A stretch of DNA of 64,000 nucleotides from Amorphoplanes friuliensis DSM 7358 (GCF_000494755.1 NC_022657.1:7470001-7534000), one strand, 5' to 3'; positions 38,669 to 47,283 are shown, counted from the first letter of the stretch. The notes: generated by a model not told the origin, from the sequence alone. A program made the numbers and translations.

Positions 38669-39040
38669 ATGCAGATCAACCGGCCGGACATCGTCGACGA
38701 GGTGGCCGCCGCGTTCGCGGACTACGAGGACGCCCTGGTCGCCAACGACGTGGACCGCATCATCGCCTTCTTCACCGACGACGCGGTGCGCTTCGGCGTC
38801 GCGGACCAGCAGGTCGGCCTGGCCGAACAGACAGCCTGGCGCAAAGCCCAGCCACCCCTGCCCCCGGGCCGCCGCCTCAAGGACACGATCATCACCACGT
38901 ACGGCGCGGACGTCGCGGTCGTGACCACGCTGTTCGGGTACCCGGGCTCGGACACCCTGGGCCGCCAGTCCCAGAGCTGGCTCCGCCTACCCTCAGGCTG
39001 GCGCATCATCACCGCCCACGTCAGCCACCCGGCCGCGTAG
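38669..39040 (+). CDS. AtzH-like (DUF3225, NTF2-fold) protein
   Basis: A 123-residue NTF2-fold protein of the DUF3225/AtzH/HpxZ family. It begins NRPDIVDEVAAAFADYEDALVANDVDRI. Tyr19 (ADYEDAL) and Arg41 (DDAVRFG) fall where AtzH of Pseudomonas sp. ADP has the two residues reported as needed for conversion of dicarboxyurea to allophanate. The C-terminal beta-sheet ends SQSWLRLPSGWRIITAHVSH. Relatives usually accompany AtzE/AtzG amidases, which are absent here. GGAGG lies about 6 bases before ATG 38669. The gene's last 20 bp overlap the convergent monooxygenase gene. Confidence 0.82.
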   Translation: MQINRPDIVDEVAAAFADYEDALVANDVDRIIAFFTDDAVRFGVADQQVGLAEQTAWRKAQPPLPPGRRLKDTIITTYGADVAVVTTLFGYPGSDTLGRQSQSWLRLPSGWRIITAHVSHPAA

Positions 39041-40154
39041 CCGCGATTCCTTCGAAGAGGGTGATCAGGCCCTGCGGTGCCTCGGCGCCGAAGATGAGAT
39101 CGATGGTCTCGTGCGCGGCGATGGCCGCGGCCTCGCTGCGCGGGAACATGACCTTCTCGTAGGCAGCGAAGGCGGTTTCGGGGTTTGCGGCGATGGCCTG
39201 ACCGAGTTCGGCGCCGTCGAGCATGGCGAGGTTCGCGCCGTCGCCGCCGGGCAGTGTCACGTGCGCGGCGTCGCCGATCAATGTCACGCCGGGCACCCGG
39301 TCCCACCGGTGATCGCTGGGAAGCTCGTAAATGCTGCGCAGGACCGGCGCGGTCTCCCCCTCGGTGATCAGCGAGACGAGTTCGGGGGCCCAGCCGTCGA
39401 ACTCCGCGGCGATCCGGGCCTTCGCGGTGGCGGCGTCGGCGAAGTTGATGCCGGCGAACCACTCGACCGGCCGGAAGAAGACGACGTAGGTGTGGATGAC
39501 GTTGCCCGCTTCCCGGTGGGCCAGGAATCCCTGGCCGGGGATCAGGGCTTTCAGGGCGCCGCTGCCGACCGTCCTCGCCGCGCCGGGGTGCCGATTGTCG
39601 ACGTCGTGCAGGTAGAGGTCGACGTAACTCATGCCCGCATAGGCCGGCTTCGCGTCCGAGACCAGCGGCCGGACCTTGGACCAGGTGCCGTCGGCGCCCA
39701 CGAGCAGGTCGGAGACGACCGTCGAGCCGTCCGCGAAGGTGAGCTCGTGACGTCCCCGGCCGAGGGGTGCCGCCGACAGAAGCTTCTTGCCCCACTGCAC
39801 GGTCCCGGCGGGCAGCGACTCCAGCAGGATGCGGCGGATGTCTCCGCGCAGAGCCTCCGGCCGTGTCATCGAACCGTCGTCGCTCAGTTCGAGAAGCACC
39901 GTGCCGTGCTGATCGAGGACCCGCTGCGCACCGCCGCCCCGGTTGATGATCGAGCGGTACTCCTCGGTGAGCCCGGCGATCTCGAGCGCGAGCTGACCGT
40001 CGTGCTCATGCAGGTCGAGCTGCCCACCCTGGGTACGCGCATCCGGGGAGGCGTCCGCGTCGTGAACGGTGACCGGGACGCCGTTGACGTGCAGAACGCG
40101 CGCCAGGGTGAGCCCACCCAGACCCGCGCCGATGATCGTGACCGGAGTTGTCAT
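39021..40154 (-). CDS. FAD-dependent monooxygenase, TetX-like
   Basis: A 377-residue class A flavoprotein monooxygenase. The FAD-binding GxGxxG is at residues 9-14 (IIGAGLGGLTLARVL), DG motif LLVGADGTWSKVRPLV is near 150-165 and the second FAD motif is LIGDAAHVTLPGGDGANLAMLDG near 288. Local patterns (ARTQGGQLDLHEHDGQLALEIAGL, GTVQWGKKLLS) closely follow TetX, the tetracycline-inactivating hydroxylase, but similar proteins act on many aromatics. Tetracycline activity is not implied. The divergent TetR gene starts 53 bp away over a palindrome-rich region, so induction by the substrate is likely. Confidence 0.88.
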   Translation of the reverse strand: MTTPVTIIGAGLGGLTLARVLHVNGVPVTVHDADASPDARTQGGQLDLHEHDGQLALEIAGLTEEYRSIINRGGGAQRVLDQHGTVLLELSDDGSMTRPEALRGDIRRILLESLPAGTVQWGKKLLSAAPLGRGRHELTFADGSTVVSDLLVGADGTWSKVRPLVSDAKPAYAGMSYVDLYLHDVDNRHPGAARTVGSGALKALIPGQGFLAHREAGNVIHTYVVFFRPVEWFAGINFADAATAKARIAAEFDGWAPELVSLITEGETAPVLRSIYELPSDHRWDRVPGVTLIGDAAHVTLPGGDGANLAMLDGAELGQAIAANPETAFAAYEKVMFPRSEAAAIAAHETIDLIFGAEAPQGLITLFEGIAATRPGG

Positions 40155-40155
40155 G

Positions 40156-40204
40156 GAACTAAGTTCTACGCAGCGAACATTGTTCGTGTCAACGTATAGT
40201 GACA
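40156..40204. promoter_or_regulatory. Divergent promoter with three dyads (TetR operator region)
   Basis: The gap between the monooxygenase and tetR-type genes holds GAACT-A-AGTTC (40156-40166), CGAACA-T-TGTTCG (40174-40186) and TGTCA-N8-TGACA (40187-40204). On the minus strand TTGACA and TAGAAC spaced 18 bp could be -35/-10; on the plus strand TATAGT (40195-40200) is a candidate -10. The dyads overlap these boxes, as expected for TetR repression. Confidence 0.6.
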
Positions 40205-40207
40205 GGT

Positions 40208-40936
40208 ATGGCAGTCGACCCCTCCCGGCGCCGCGCCGCCCGGCACGCCCAGCCCGGCACCGTCCCCCTCGATCCGGCGATCCCCAGGACGCCCATCACG
40301 GTCGAGCGCATCACCGACGCCGCGCTGCAGGTCGTCGCCACCGACGGGTACGACGCTCTGACCATCCGCAGCGTCGCGAAGGTGCTCGGCACCGGGCCGT
40401 CGTCCCTCTACGCCCACATCGTCAACAAGGCGGACCTCGACGACCTGCTGGTCGGCCGGCTGTGCTCGCAGATCAAGCTGCCCAGGCCCGATCCGGCACG
40501 GTGGCAGGAACAGCTGAAAAACGTGTACGCCCAGCTGCGTGACCGGTACCTCGAATATCCCGGCGTCTCGCGGGCCGCGCTGGCCGTCGTCCCCACCAAC
40601 CTGGAGACCCTGCGGGTCGGCGAGGGGCTGCTGGCCATCGCGCTCGCCTCGGGCGCCGGCCCCCGTACCGCGGCCTGGGCCGTCGACACGCTCTCCCTCT
40701 ACGTCGCCGGATATGCGCTGGAAGCCTCGATGGTCCAGCAGCGACGGAAGGACCCCGGTGCGATCTGGGTCCTGAGCCGCGACGACCTGGTGAGCCGCTT
40801 CGAGGCGCTGCCCGAGGACAAGTTCCCCCACACCAGGCGGTACGCCACCGAGCTGACCTCGGGCACCGGACACGACCGCTTCGACTTCGCCCTGGACATG
40901 GTCATCGACAACCTCGCCCGAGCCGGGAGCGTGTGA
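40208..40936 (+). CDS. TetR-family regulator with TetR_C domain
   Basis: A 242-residue regulator. The N-terminal helix-turn-helix (about 33-80) reads TVERITDAALQVVATDGYDALTIRSVAKVLGTGPSSLYAHIVNKADL. Residues 90-235 form a tetracycline-repressor-type C-terminal domain (LYVAGYALEASMVQQRRKD). It should repress the divergent TetX-like gene and itself through the dyads between them. ATG 40208 is preferred to an upstream in-frame start because the -10-like TATAGT ends at 40200. It overlaps the next gene by one base (TGATG), making the PfkB kinase co-transcribed. Confidence 0.88.
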   Translation: MAVDPSRRRAARHAQPGTVPLDPAIPRTPITVERITDAALQVVATDGYDALTIRSVAKVLGTGPSSLYAHIVNKADLDDLLVGRLCSQIKLPRPDPARWQEQLKNVYAQLRDRYLEYPGVSRAALAVVPTNLETLRVGEGLLAIALASGAGPRTAAWAVDTLSLYVAGYALEASMVQQRRKDPGAIWVLSRDDLVSRFEALPEDKFPHTRRYATELTSGTGHDRFDFALDMVIDNLARAGSV

Positions 40937-41844
40937 TGACTGTGCTGGTGGTCGGGGGTACCGGGATCGACACCGTGGTGCCCGTCGGTGAGCTGCCGAT
41001 CCTGGCGGCCGACGGGGTGCAGGCGGCCGGGCCGGTGCGGACGTTCGTGTCGCACACCGGGACCTGTGTTGCGCTCGGGCTGCGCAACCTCGGGGTGGAG
41101 GTCACCGTCGCGGATGCGGTCGGGGACGACGAGGAAGGGCGGCGCATCACGGCCGCCTTTGCCGGGTGGGGCATTCCGTTGCGGACGGCGATCTCGACCG
41201 GTGGCACCCGCCGGGCCGTCAACCTGATGGACCCCCACGGGCGGCGGCTCTCGATCTTCGATGCGCGGGTCGTGCCCGGCTACCGGCTGCCGGTGGAGAC
41301 CTACCGGCCGTTGCTCGACCGGGCCCGGCACGTGCACGTCACCCTCACGGGCTGGGCGCGGCACCTGCTCGCGGAGGCACGCACCGGCGGGCGCACCGTC
41401 TCCACCGACCTGCACGACTGGAACGGGACCGACGACTATCACCGCGACTTCGCGCTCGGCGCCGACCTCGTCTTCGTGAGCGGTGTCCAGCTCGGTGACC
41501 GGGCCGCCGAGGTGGCCCGGTGGATCCTGGCCGACGGTGTCGCCTCGCACGTGGTCGTCACGGCCGGAGCAGCCGGCGCCGACCTCTACACGGCCGGCGG
41601 GCACCTCCACGAGCCCGCCGCCGACCTCTACACGGCCGGCGGACACCTCCACGAGCCCGCCGCCGACCCGGGCGGGCCGATCGTCGACTCGAACGGTGCC
41701 GGGGATGCCCTCGCCGCCGCCTTCCTGGCCGCGCTGTCCGACGGGCTCGACGACGCCGCCTGCCTGCGGCGTGGTGCCATCGCCGGGGCGTACGCGTGCA
41801 CCCGGCCCGTCGGCCCGGACGGCTTCATCCGGAGGCAGGACTGA
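40936..41844 (+). CDS. PfkB-family sugar/nucleoside kinase with 14-residue tandem duplication
   Basis: A 302-residue PfkB (ribokinase-like) kinase. Early motif HTGTCVALGLRNLGVEVTVADAVGDD and the C-terminal signature VDSNGAGDALAAAF (catalytic Asp257) are intact. Residues 216-229 (DLYTAGGHLHEPAA) are repeated exactly at 230-243, just before the ATP-site signature. The duplication lengthens a surface hairpin that normally precedes the DTxGAGD motif; a conservative fold effect is possible. Ser replaces the usual Thr in DTNGAGD. Substrate unknown. Coupled to the tetR-type gene by a TGATG overlap. Confidence 0.86.
   Translation: MTVLVVGGTGIDTVVPVGELPILAADGVQAAGPVRTFVSHTGTCVALGLRNLGVEVTVADAVGDDEEGRRITAAFAGWGIPLRTAISTGGTRRAVNLMDPHGRRLSIFDARVVPGYRLPVETYRPLLDRARHVHVTLTGWARHLLAEARTGGRTVSTDLHDWNGTDDYHRDFALGADLVFVSGVQLGDRAAEVARWILADGVASHVVVTAGAAGADLYTAGGHLHEPAADLYTAGGHLHEPAADPGGPIVDSNGAGDALAAAFLAALSDGLDDAACLRRGAIAGAYACTRPVGPDGFIRRQD
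41581..41664 (+). repeat. 42-bp in-frame tandem duplication
   Basis: Two adjacent 42-bp copies (41581-41622 and 41623-41664) differ at one base, encoding the same 14 residues twice inside the PfkB kinase gene. Near-identity indicates a recent event or ongoing slippage. Confidence 0.93.
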
Positions 41845-41892
41845 GTCCGGACCGGGTCGACAGCACCAGGCCTTCACCACTAGAACTGGGCC

Positions 41893-43029
41893 ATGAGCTC
41901 TGAGCGGATCGAGGCGGCGCTGCGGCCGTACGTGGAGAACGGTCACCTGCCCGGCGCGGTTGCGCTGAGGGCACGGGGTGCGGAGGTCGACGTGGCCTGT
42001 GTCGGCGTCCGCGATCTCGGGACCGGGGTGCCGATGACCCGCGACACGCTGTTCCGGATCGCCTCGCTGACCAAGCCGCTGGTCGCCGCCGTGGCGCTGA
42101 TGCTGGTCGAGGACGGCACGCTCGCGCTGGACAAACCCGTCGACGAGTGGCTGCCCGAGCTGGCCGGGCGGCCCGTGCTGCGGGAGCTCGGCGCGGAGCT
42201 GGACGATGTGGTGCCGCTCGCCCGGCCGATCACCGTGCAGCATGTTCTCACCTACACCCACGGGTACGGGGCTGTGATGGCACCGCCGGGGACGTACCCG
42301 GTCCAGGAGCGGATCGAGGCGCTGCAGCTCGGGCCCGGCGCCGATCCGGAGCCGTTCTCCCGCGACGAGTGGATGGCGCGGCTGGGGACACTTCCGCTGC
42401 TGCACCAGCCGGGTGAGGGCTGGAGTTACCACGGTGGCGGCGAAATCCTCGGGGCGCTGCTGCAGCGGGCGACCGGTCTGAGTCTCGAGACGCTGCTGCA
42501 CGAGCGGCTCTTCGAGCCTCTGGGGATGCGGGACACCTCGTATGCCTGCATCGATCCGGAACGGCTCGCAACGGCGTACCGGCCGGGCATGTCCGGGGAG
42601 CTCGAGGTGTGCGCGGAGCCTGAGGGCCGCTGGTCTCCTCCCCTGCGGGTGTCAGGGGCGACCGGGCTGATCTCGACCGTCGACGACTGTCTCGCCTTCG
42701 GCCGGATGCTGCTCGACGGGGGCGGCGGTCTGCTCTCCGACGGTTCGGTTGCGCAGATGACCACCGACCGGCTCACCGCCCAGCAGAAGGCGGCGGCGAT
42801 GTGGTTGCCGGGCTTCTGGGACGGGTGGGGCTGGGGCTTCGGGGGCGCGGTCGCCACCGGTCGTGAGGTGCCGGGGCCGGCGGCCGGGAGCTACGGCTGG
42901 ACCGGCGGCACGGGCACGGCCTGCTACACCGATCTGCGTGGCGGGCGGGTCGGGGTGCTGCTCACGCAGCGGGAGATGACCAGCCCGATGCCGGACGCGT
43001 ACGCGAACGCGTTCTGGGAGGCGTTCTAA
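41893..43029 (+). CDS. Serine hydrolase, beta-lactamase family
   Basis: A 378-residue serine hydrolase. The SxxK motif is SLTK (residues 58-61) in FRIASLTKPLVAAVAL. The second motif is the Tyr of GWSYHGGGEILG near 178, where many class C-like esterases have Tyr-x-Asn. The C-terminal sheet contains GSYGWTGGTGTACYTD. No signal peptide is present. It resembles esterase EstB/LovD-type enzymes more than true beta-lactamases; the substrate is unknown. Start ATG 41893 lies 48 bp after the PfkB gene and may share its transcript. Confidence 0.87.
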   Translation: MSSERIEAALRPYVENGHLPGAVALRARGAEVDVACVGVRDLGTGVPMTRDTLFRIASLTKPLVAAVALMLVEDGTLALDKPVDEWLPELAGRPVLRELGAELDDVVPLARPITVQHVLTYTHGYGAVMAPPGTYPVQERIEALQLGPGADPEPFSRDEWMARLGTLPLLHQPGEGWSYHGGGEILGALLQRATGLSLETLLHERLFEPLGMRDTSYACIDPERLATAYRPGMSGELEVCAEPEGRWSPPLRVSGATGLISTVDDCLAFGRMLLDGGGGLLSDGSVAQMTTDRLTAQQKAAAMWLPGFWDGWGWGFGGAVATGREVPGPAAGSYGWTGGTGTACYTDLRGGRVGVLLTQREMTSPMPDAYANAFWEAF

Positions 43030-43097
43030 AGATCTCAAGCCGCGCACCACCCGGCCGATGGGGCTGTCCTCGCACCGCCCCTCGGAAGGACCCCCGG

Positions 43098-45275
43098 ATG
43101 CGCATGAAGTCCCGCGTTCTGTCGCGGCGCTGGATCGCGGTGGCCGCGGTCGTCGTCACCGCGATACCGGCGACCGCGTTCGCCACCCTGCCCTCCGGCC
43201 CGGAAGCGCTGCCGCACGCTGTCGGCGGTGTCATCCAGAGCACCGTCCGTGTCACCGCGAAACCGGCGACCGGTGGTGTGCACGCCAACGAGGTGCTGCC
43301 CACGAGTGTCGACCTGCGGCAGTACGCCCCGGCGGTCGGCGACCAGGGCCAGATCGGCGCGTGTGTGGCGTGGACGATCGGCTACAGCATCATGGGGTAC
43401 TGGGCGAACCGGACCAGTGGTGTCGGCGCCCCGTACGCGCCCCTCTTCCTCTACATGCGCAACGTCGCCAAGGGCGGGGCTCCCTCGGCCGGGCTGAACC
43501 CGGACTCGGTTCTCGCCAACGCGGCGTCGGGTGGTGTCGACACCCAGGCGAACTACTGGCAGGGCACGGCGAACTGGCAGGCCGCGCCGACACAGGCGGA
43601 GATCGACAACGCGAAGAACTACCGCGTGGGCAACTGGAGCCGTCTCTTCGCCGGCGCGAACCAGGGTGCCGGCGCGCAGACCGCGATCATGCAGACGCTG
43701 GCGTCCGGCAGCCCGGTCGCCCTCGCGATCCCGGTCTACAAGGACTTCATGTACCTGCGCAGCCACAACCTCTACACGACCGTCAGCGGCACGAACCTGG
43801 GCGGTCACATGATCGCCGTGTACGGGTACGACGCGCAGGGTGTCTACATCCGGAACTCGTGGGGTTCGGTGTGGGGCAACAGCGGTGACGCCCACGTCGC
43901 GTGGAGCTTCATCACCAAGGCCGCCACGGGTGGGTACGCCGTCAACGGCATCTCGACCCCGGCCTCCCCGATCCCGCTGCTGCCGACCGTCGGCGCACTG
44001 TCCACCGTCAAGGCCCCGGCGGGCACCTCGGTGACGATCACGGGCGCCGGTCTGTCCAGCGCCACGTCGGTGCGCTTCGGCGGCGACGAGGCCACCTTCA
44101 CGCAGCAGACCGTCGGCGGCCTGACCAAGCTCGTCGCCGTCGCCCCGCCGCACGCCGACGGGGTTGTCGACATCACGGTCACGAACCCGACCGGCACCAG
44201 CGTCGCGAGTTCGACCAGCAAGTTCACCTACGTCCCGCCGGCGCCGGGCATCACCACACTGAACCCGGGCACCGTCGTCACCCTCGGCGGGACCACGGTC
44301 ACGCTGACCGGCCGTGATCTCACCGGTGTCACGAGTGTCAAGGTCGGCACCACGGCCGTTCCCGCCAAGGCGGTCACCCCGACGTCGCTGAGCTTCGTCG
44401 CTCCGGCCCGGACCGCCGGAACCGTCCCGGTCACCGTGACCAACACGTACGGGACGAGCACGCCGGCCGGTCAGCTGACGTACGCCCTGCCGCCGGCCCC
44501 GGCGGTGAGCTCGATCGAGCCCGGCAGCGGTCTCACCTACAAGCGGACGGCGGTTGTCGTCACCGGTACCGACCTCGCCGGGACCACCAAGGTCACCCTG
44601 GGCGGTACGCCGGTCTCGTTCCAGAAGGTGTCCGGCACCCAGCTCAAGCTGACCCTGCCGGCCGGCACCGCCGGGGCCCGGACCCTGCAGATCACCACCC
44701 CGGGTGGCAGCAGCACGGCCACCGAGGACAGCACGTTCACCTACCTGACGCCGCCGGTGCCCGCCATCACCGGGGTCACGCCGAGCAGCGGCCTCACCTA
44801 CCTCCGGACCCCGGTGGTGATCACCGGTGAGAACTTCACCGACTCGACCAAGCTGACCCTGGACGGTGTCGCGCTGTCGTACACGAAGGTCTCGAGCACC
44901 CAGATCAAGGCCACCCTGCCGGTCCACGCGGCCGGGGCCGCCGGCCTCCAGCTGACCACCCCGGGCGGCACGTCCGCGACGGGCTCGGCGGCGCAGTTCA
45001 CCTACACCGCCCCGCCGGCCCCGGCGATCACCTCGCTCAGCGTCACCTCGACCATGACCAGGACCTCCACCCCACTGCTGATCACCGGTACGGGTCTGAC
45101 GGGCGCCACACGACTGACGGTCGGCGGCACCTCGACGACGTTCACCAAGGTGTCGGACACCCAGCTCAAGCTGACGCTTCCGGCGCGGACGACGGCCGGT
45201 GCCGCACCGATCGTGGTGACGACGCCGGGTGGCACCAGCGCGCCGATGCCGTTCACCTTCCTGCCCCGGCCCTGA
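43098..45275 (+). CDS. Secreted papain-like (C1A) cysteine peptidase with five IPT/TIG domains
   Basis: A 725-residue exoprotein. A signal peptide (cut near AFATL, residue 30) and a short propeptide-like stretch precede a papain fold. Catalytic residues are Gln83 (oxyanion), Cys89 in GDQGQIGACVAW, His237 in GGHMIAV and Asn253 in RNSWGS. Five Ig-like IPT/TIG domains follow, starting near residues 298, 381, 459, 544 and 629, each with the PxITxxxPxxG...VxITGxxL pattern. Such domains usually mediate adhesion or substrate binding. Start ATG 43098 gives a proper signal. No wall anchor is present, so it is probably released. Confidence 0.9.
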   Translation: MRMKSRVLSRRWIAVAAVVVTAIPATAFATLPSGPEALPHAVGGVIQSTVRVTAKPATGGVHANEVLPTSVDLRQYAPAVGDQGQIGACVAWTIGYSIMGYWANRTSGVGAPYAPLFLYMRNVAKGGAPSAGLNPDSVLANAASGGVDTQANYWQGTANWQAAPTQAEIDNAKNYRVGNWSRLFAGANQGAGAQTAIMQTLASGSPVALAIPVYKDFMYLRSHNLYTTVSGTNLGGHMIAVYGYDAQGVYIRNSWGSVWGNSGDAHVAWSFITKAATGGYAVNGISTPASPIPLLPTVGALSTVKAPAGTSVTITGAGLSSATSVRFGGDEATFTQQTVGGLTKLVAVAPPHADGVVDITVTNPTGTSVASSTSKFTYVPPAPGITTLNPGTVVTLGGTTVTLTGRDLTGVTSVKVGTTAVPAKAVTPTSLSFVAPARTAGTVPVTVTNTYGTSTPAGQLTYALPPAPAVSSIEPGSGLTYKRTAVVVTGTDLAGTTKVTLGGTPVSFQKVSGTQLKLTLPAGTAGARTLQITTPGGSSTATEDSTFTYLTPPVPAITGVTPSSGLTYLRTPVVITGENFTDSTKLTLDGVALSYTKVSSTQIKATLPVHAAGAAGLQLTTPGGTSATGSAAQFTYTAPPAPAITSLSVTSTMTRTSTPLLITGTGLTGATRLTVGGTSTTFTKVSDTQLKLTLPARTTAGAAPIVVTTPGGTSAPMPFTFLPRP

Positions 45276-45298
45276 CCCTGACCCTGCTCCGACGATGG

Positions 45299-45330
45299 CT
45301 GACGGCCGGCGGTGATCCGCCGGCCGTCAG
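45299..45330. terminator. Bidirectional hairpin terminator
   Basis: A perfect 14-bp stem (CTGACGGCCGGCGG with its complement) around TGAT lies between the papain-like gene and the convergent AraC gene, touching the latter's stop codon. Confidence 0.78.
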
Positions 45331-46205
45331 GCGTTCAGCAGCTTGAGGAGGGTTCGCAGGCGGAGGGCGTCCTGGGCCGGTGGTGCGCCGTAGGCCCGGC
45401 GGTATTCGCGGGTGAACTGCGTTGCGCTCGCGTAGCCCACCTTTTCGCCCACCAGCGCGGCGGTCGCGTCGCCGGCCACCAGCAGTCGCCGCGCCTCCTG
45501 CAGGCGCAGGCTCTTCTGGAACTGCAGGGGGCTCATCCCGGTCGCGGACTTGAAGTGCCGGTGCAGCGTCGCCGTGCTCATGTGGGCGACCGCCGCGATC
45601 GCCTCGACGCTCAGCGGTTCGGCGAAGTGCTGGTGGATCCAGCGGGCCGCCCCGCGCACCTGCGTGACGTGCGACTCCGCCAGCGCGAACTGCCGCAGCA
45701 CCGGCCCCAGCGGGCTGCCCAGCAGCCGGTAGAGGATCTCGCCCTCGATCCGGCCGGCCAGCGCCGGGATGTCCTCCGGGGTGTCGAGCAGGCCGACCCA
45801 CCGGACCACCGCGCCGATCAGCTCGGGACTCATCCGGGCCGTGGTCATCCCGCCCGGGTCGGTGGACTCCCGCCCGGCCGCGGCACCGAGCTCCAGCAGC
45901 AGGTCAGCCAGCACCTGCTGGTCGAGCTGGAGCACGGCTGACCGGTACGGCATGCGCTCGAAGGTCGCGGTGATCGGCATCTCCAGCGAGGCGAGGAACA
46001 TGTGGCCGCTGTCGACCTGCCAGTTCCGGTCCCCGGCCGCCGTACGCTTCGAGCCGCTGCCGACGAAGCAGATCATCGGCGTGTAGAGCATGTCGATGGC
46101 GCCCGGGCGTTCGTCGGCGGAGACCAGTCCCAGGCGCGGAACCTCGGTGTCCGTCCAGAAGCCGGCCGTGTGCGCGGCGATGACACGGGCAAGATCTTCG
46201 ATCAT
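45327..46205 (-). CDS. AraC-family transcriptional regulator
   Basis: A 292-residue regulator. The N-terminal AraC-type cupin (about 20-170) contains PGAIDMLYTPMICFVGSGSKR and MPYRSAVLQLDQQVLADLLLELG. The C-terminal pair of helix-turn-helix motifs (about 185-285) reads HFAEPLSVEAIAAVAHMSTATLHRHFKSATGMSPLQFQKSLRLQEARRLL and VGYASATQFTREYRRAYG. This is the arrangement of regulators divergent from short oxidoreductase genes. It is divergent from the aldo-keto reductase gene, with 88 bp between starts, and probably activates it. Confidence 0.9.
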   Translation of the reverse strand: MIEDLARVIAAHTAGFWTDTEVPRLGLVSADERPGAIDMLYTPMICFVGSGSKRTAAGDRNWQVDSGHMFLASLEMPITATFERMPYRSAVLQLDQQVLADLLLELGAAAGRESTDPGGMTTARMSPELIGAVVRWVGLLDTPEDIPALAGRIEGEILYRLLGSPLGPVLRQFALAESHVTQVRGAARWIHQHFAEPLSVEAIAAVAHMSTATLHRHFKSATGMSPLQFQKSLRLQEARRLLVAGDATAALVGEKVGYASATQFTREYRRAYGAPPAQDALRLRTLLKLLNA

Positions 46206-46293
46206 CCCTCGGCCCTCCGGGTGAGAGGATCAGGCAAGACTATGCGGCTGCGGGCCCATGACGCCAGGCGCCGGCGAACCTAGCGTCGAAGCC

Positions 46294-47283
46294 ATGACGA
46301 ACATGCACAAGCGGCAGCTCGGGACCCAGGGCCTCGAGACGTCGGCGATCGGCCTCGGCACCATGGGCATGACCATGGCGTACGGCGCGGCGGACGACAA
46401 GAACAGCCTGGCGACCATCCGGCGCGCCCACGAGCTCGGCGTCACCCACTTCGACACCGCCGAGCTGTACGGCCAGGGCGAAGGCGAACGCATCCTCGGT
46501 GAGGCAGTCCGCGGCTTCCGCGACGAGGTGGTGCTCGCCACCAAGTTCGGCTTCGACTTCACCGACCCGGCCCAGTACGGCGTTGCCCTCGACAGCCGCC
46601 CCGAGCACATCCGCGAGGTGGCCGAGCGCAGCCTGACCCTGCTCGGCACCGACCACCTCGACGTGCTCTACCAGCACCGGGTCGACCCGGACGTGCCGAT
46701 CGAGGACGTCGCCGGCACCGTCGGCGAGCTGATCAAGGAAGGCAAGGTGCGGTTCTTCGGACTCAGCGAGGCCGGCCCCGAGACCATCCGGCGGGCACAC
46801 GCCGTCCAGCCCGTCTCGGTGCTCCAGACCGAGTACTCGCTGTTCGAACGGGCCGTCGAGACCGACGTGCTGCCGGTGCTGCGCGAGCTCGGGATCGGTT
46901 TTGTGCCGTACTCGCCGCTGGGCCGGGGCTTCCTCACCGCGGACGTGCGCCCGGCCGCCGAGTACCCCGACGACGACATGCGGCACTGGGACGACCGCTG
47001 GCAGCCCGGCAACTACGAGACCAACGTCGCCTCGGTCGGCGCGCTGACCGACCTGGCCACGAGCAAGGGCATCGCGGTGACCCAGCTGGCCCTCGCCTGG
47101 CTGCTGGCCCAGGGTGACGACATCGTCCCGATCCCGGGCACCCGCAGCCCGGAACGGCTGGCCGAGAACGTCGCCGCCGCCGGCTTGACCCTGACCGAGG
47201 CCGACCTGACCCGCATCCAGGAGATCCTGCCCCGCGGCGCCGCCGGCTCCCGATACCCCGAAGCCTTCATGCCGTCCTGGTGA
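46294..47283 (+). CDS. Aldo/keto reductase
   Basis: A 329-residue NADPH-dependent aldo/keto reductase (AKR13-like). The tetrad is Asp in FDTAELYGQGEGE with its Tyr, Lys in VVLATKFGFD, and His in DVLYQHRVDPD. The NADPH-binding end is VPIPGTRSPERLAENVAA. The C-terminus is complete (YPEAFMPSW). It likely detoxifies carbonyl compounds under control of the divergent AraC gene. Start ATG 46294 encodes MTNMHKRQLGTQGL; the longer in-frame reading overlaps the promoter. Confidence 0.92.
   Translation: MTNMHKRQLGTQGLETSAIGLGTMGMTMAYGAADDKNSLATIRRAHELGVTHFDTAELYGQGEGERILGEAVRGFRDEVVLATKFGFDFTDPAQYGVALDSRPEHIREVAERSLTLLGTDHLDVLYQHRVDPDVPIEDVAGTVGELIKEGKVRFFGLSEAGPETIRRAHAVQPVSVLQTEYSLFERAVETDVLPVLRELGIGFVPYSPLGRGFLTADVRPAAEYPDDDMRHWDDRWQPGNYETNVASVGALTDLATSKGIAVTQLALAWLLAQGDDIVPIPGTRSPERLAENVAAAGLTLTEADLTRIQEILPRGAAGSRYPEAFMPSW

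Noticed and set aside
36901..38691. A 596-residue minus-strand open frame
   Set aside because: Antisense to the permease; composition is extreme Asp/Glu/Arg/Gly, a shadow of hydrophobic codons.
39021..40154. Calling the monooxygenase a tetracycline resistance gene
   Set aside because: TetX-like motifs are shared by many class A flavin monooxygenases; sequence alone does not fix the substrate.
40174..40186. SOS box CGAACA-T-TGTTCG as LexA site
   Set aside because: The GAAC and GTTC halves are 3 bp apart, not 4 as in the actinobacterial SOS box, and the site lies in a TetR-controlled divergent promoter.
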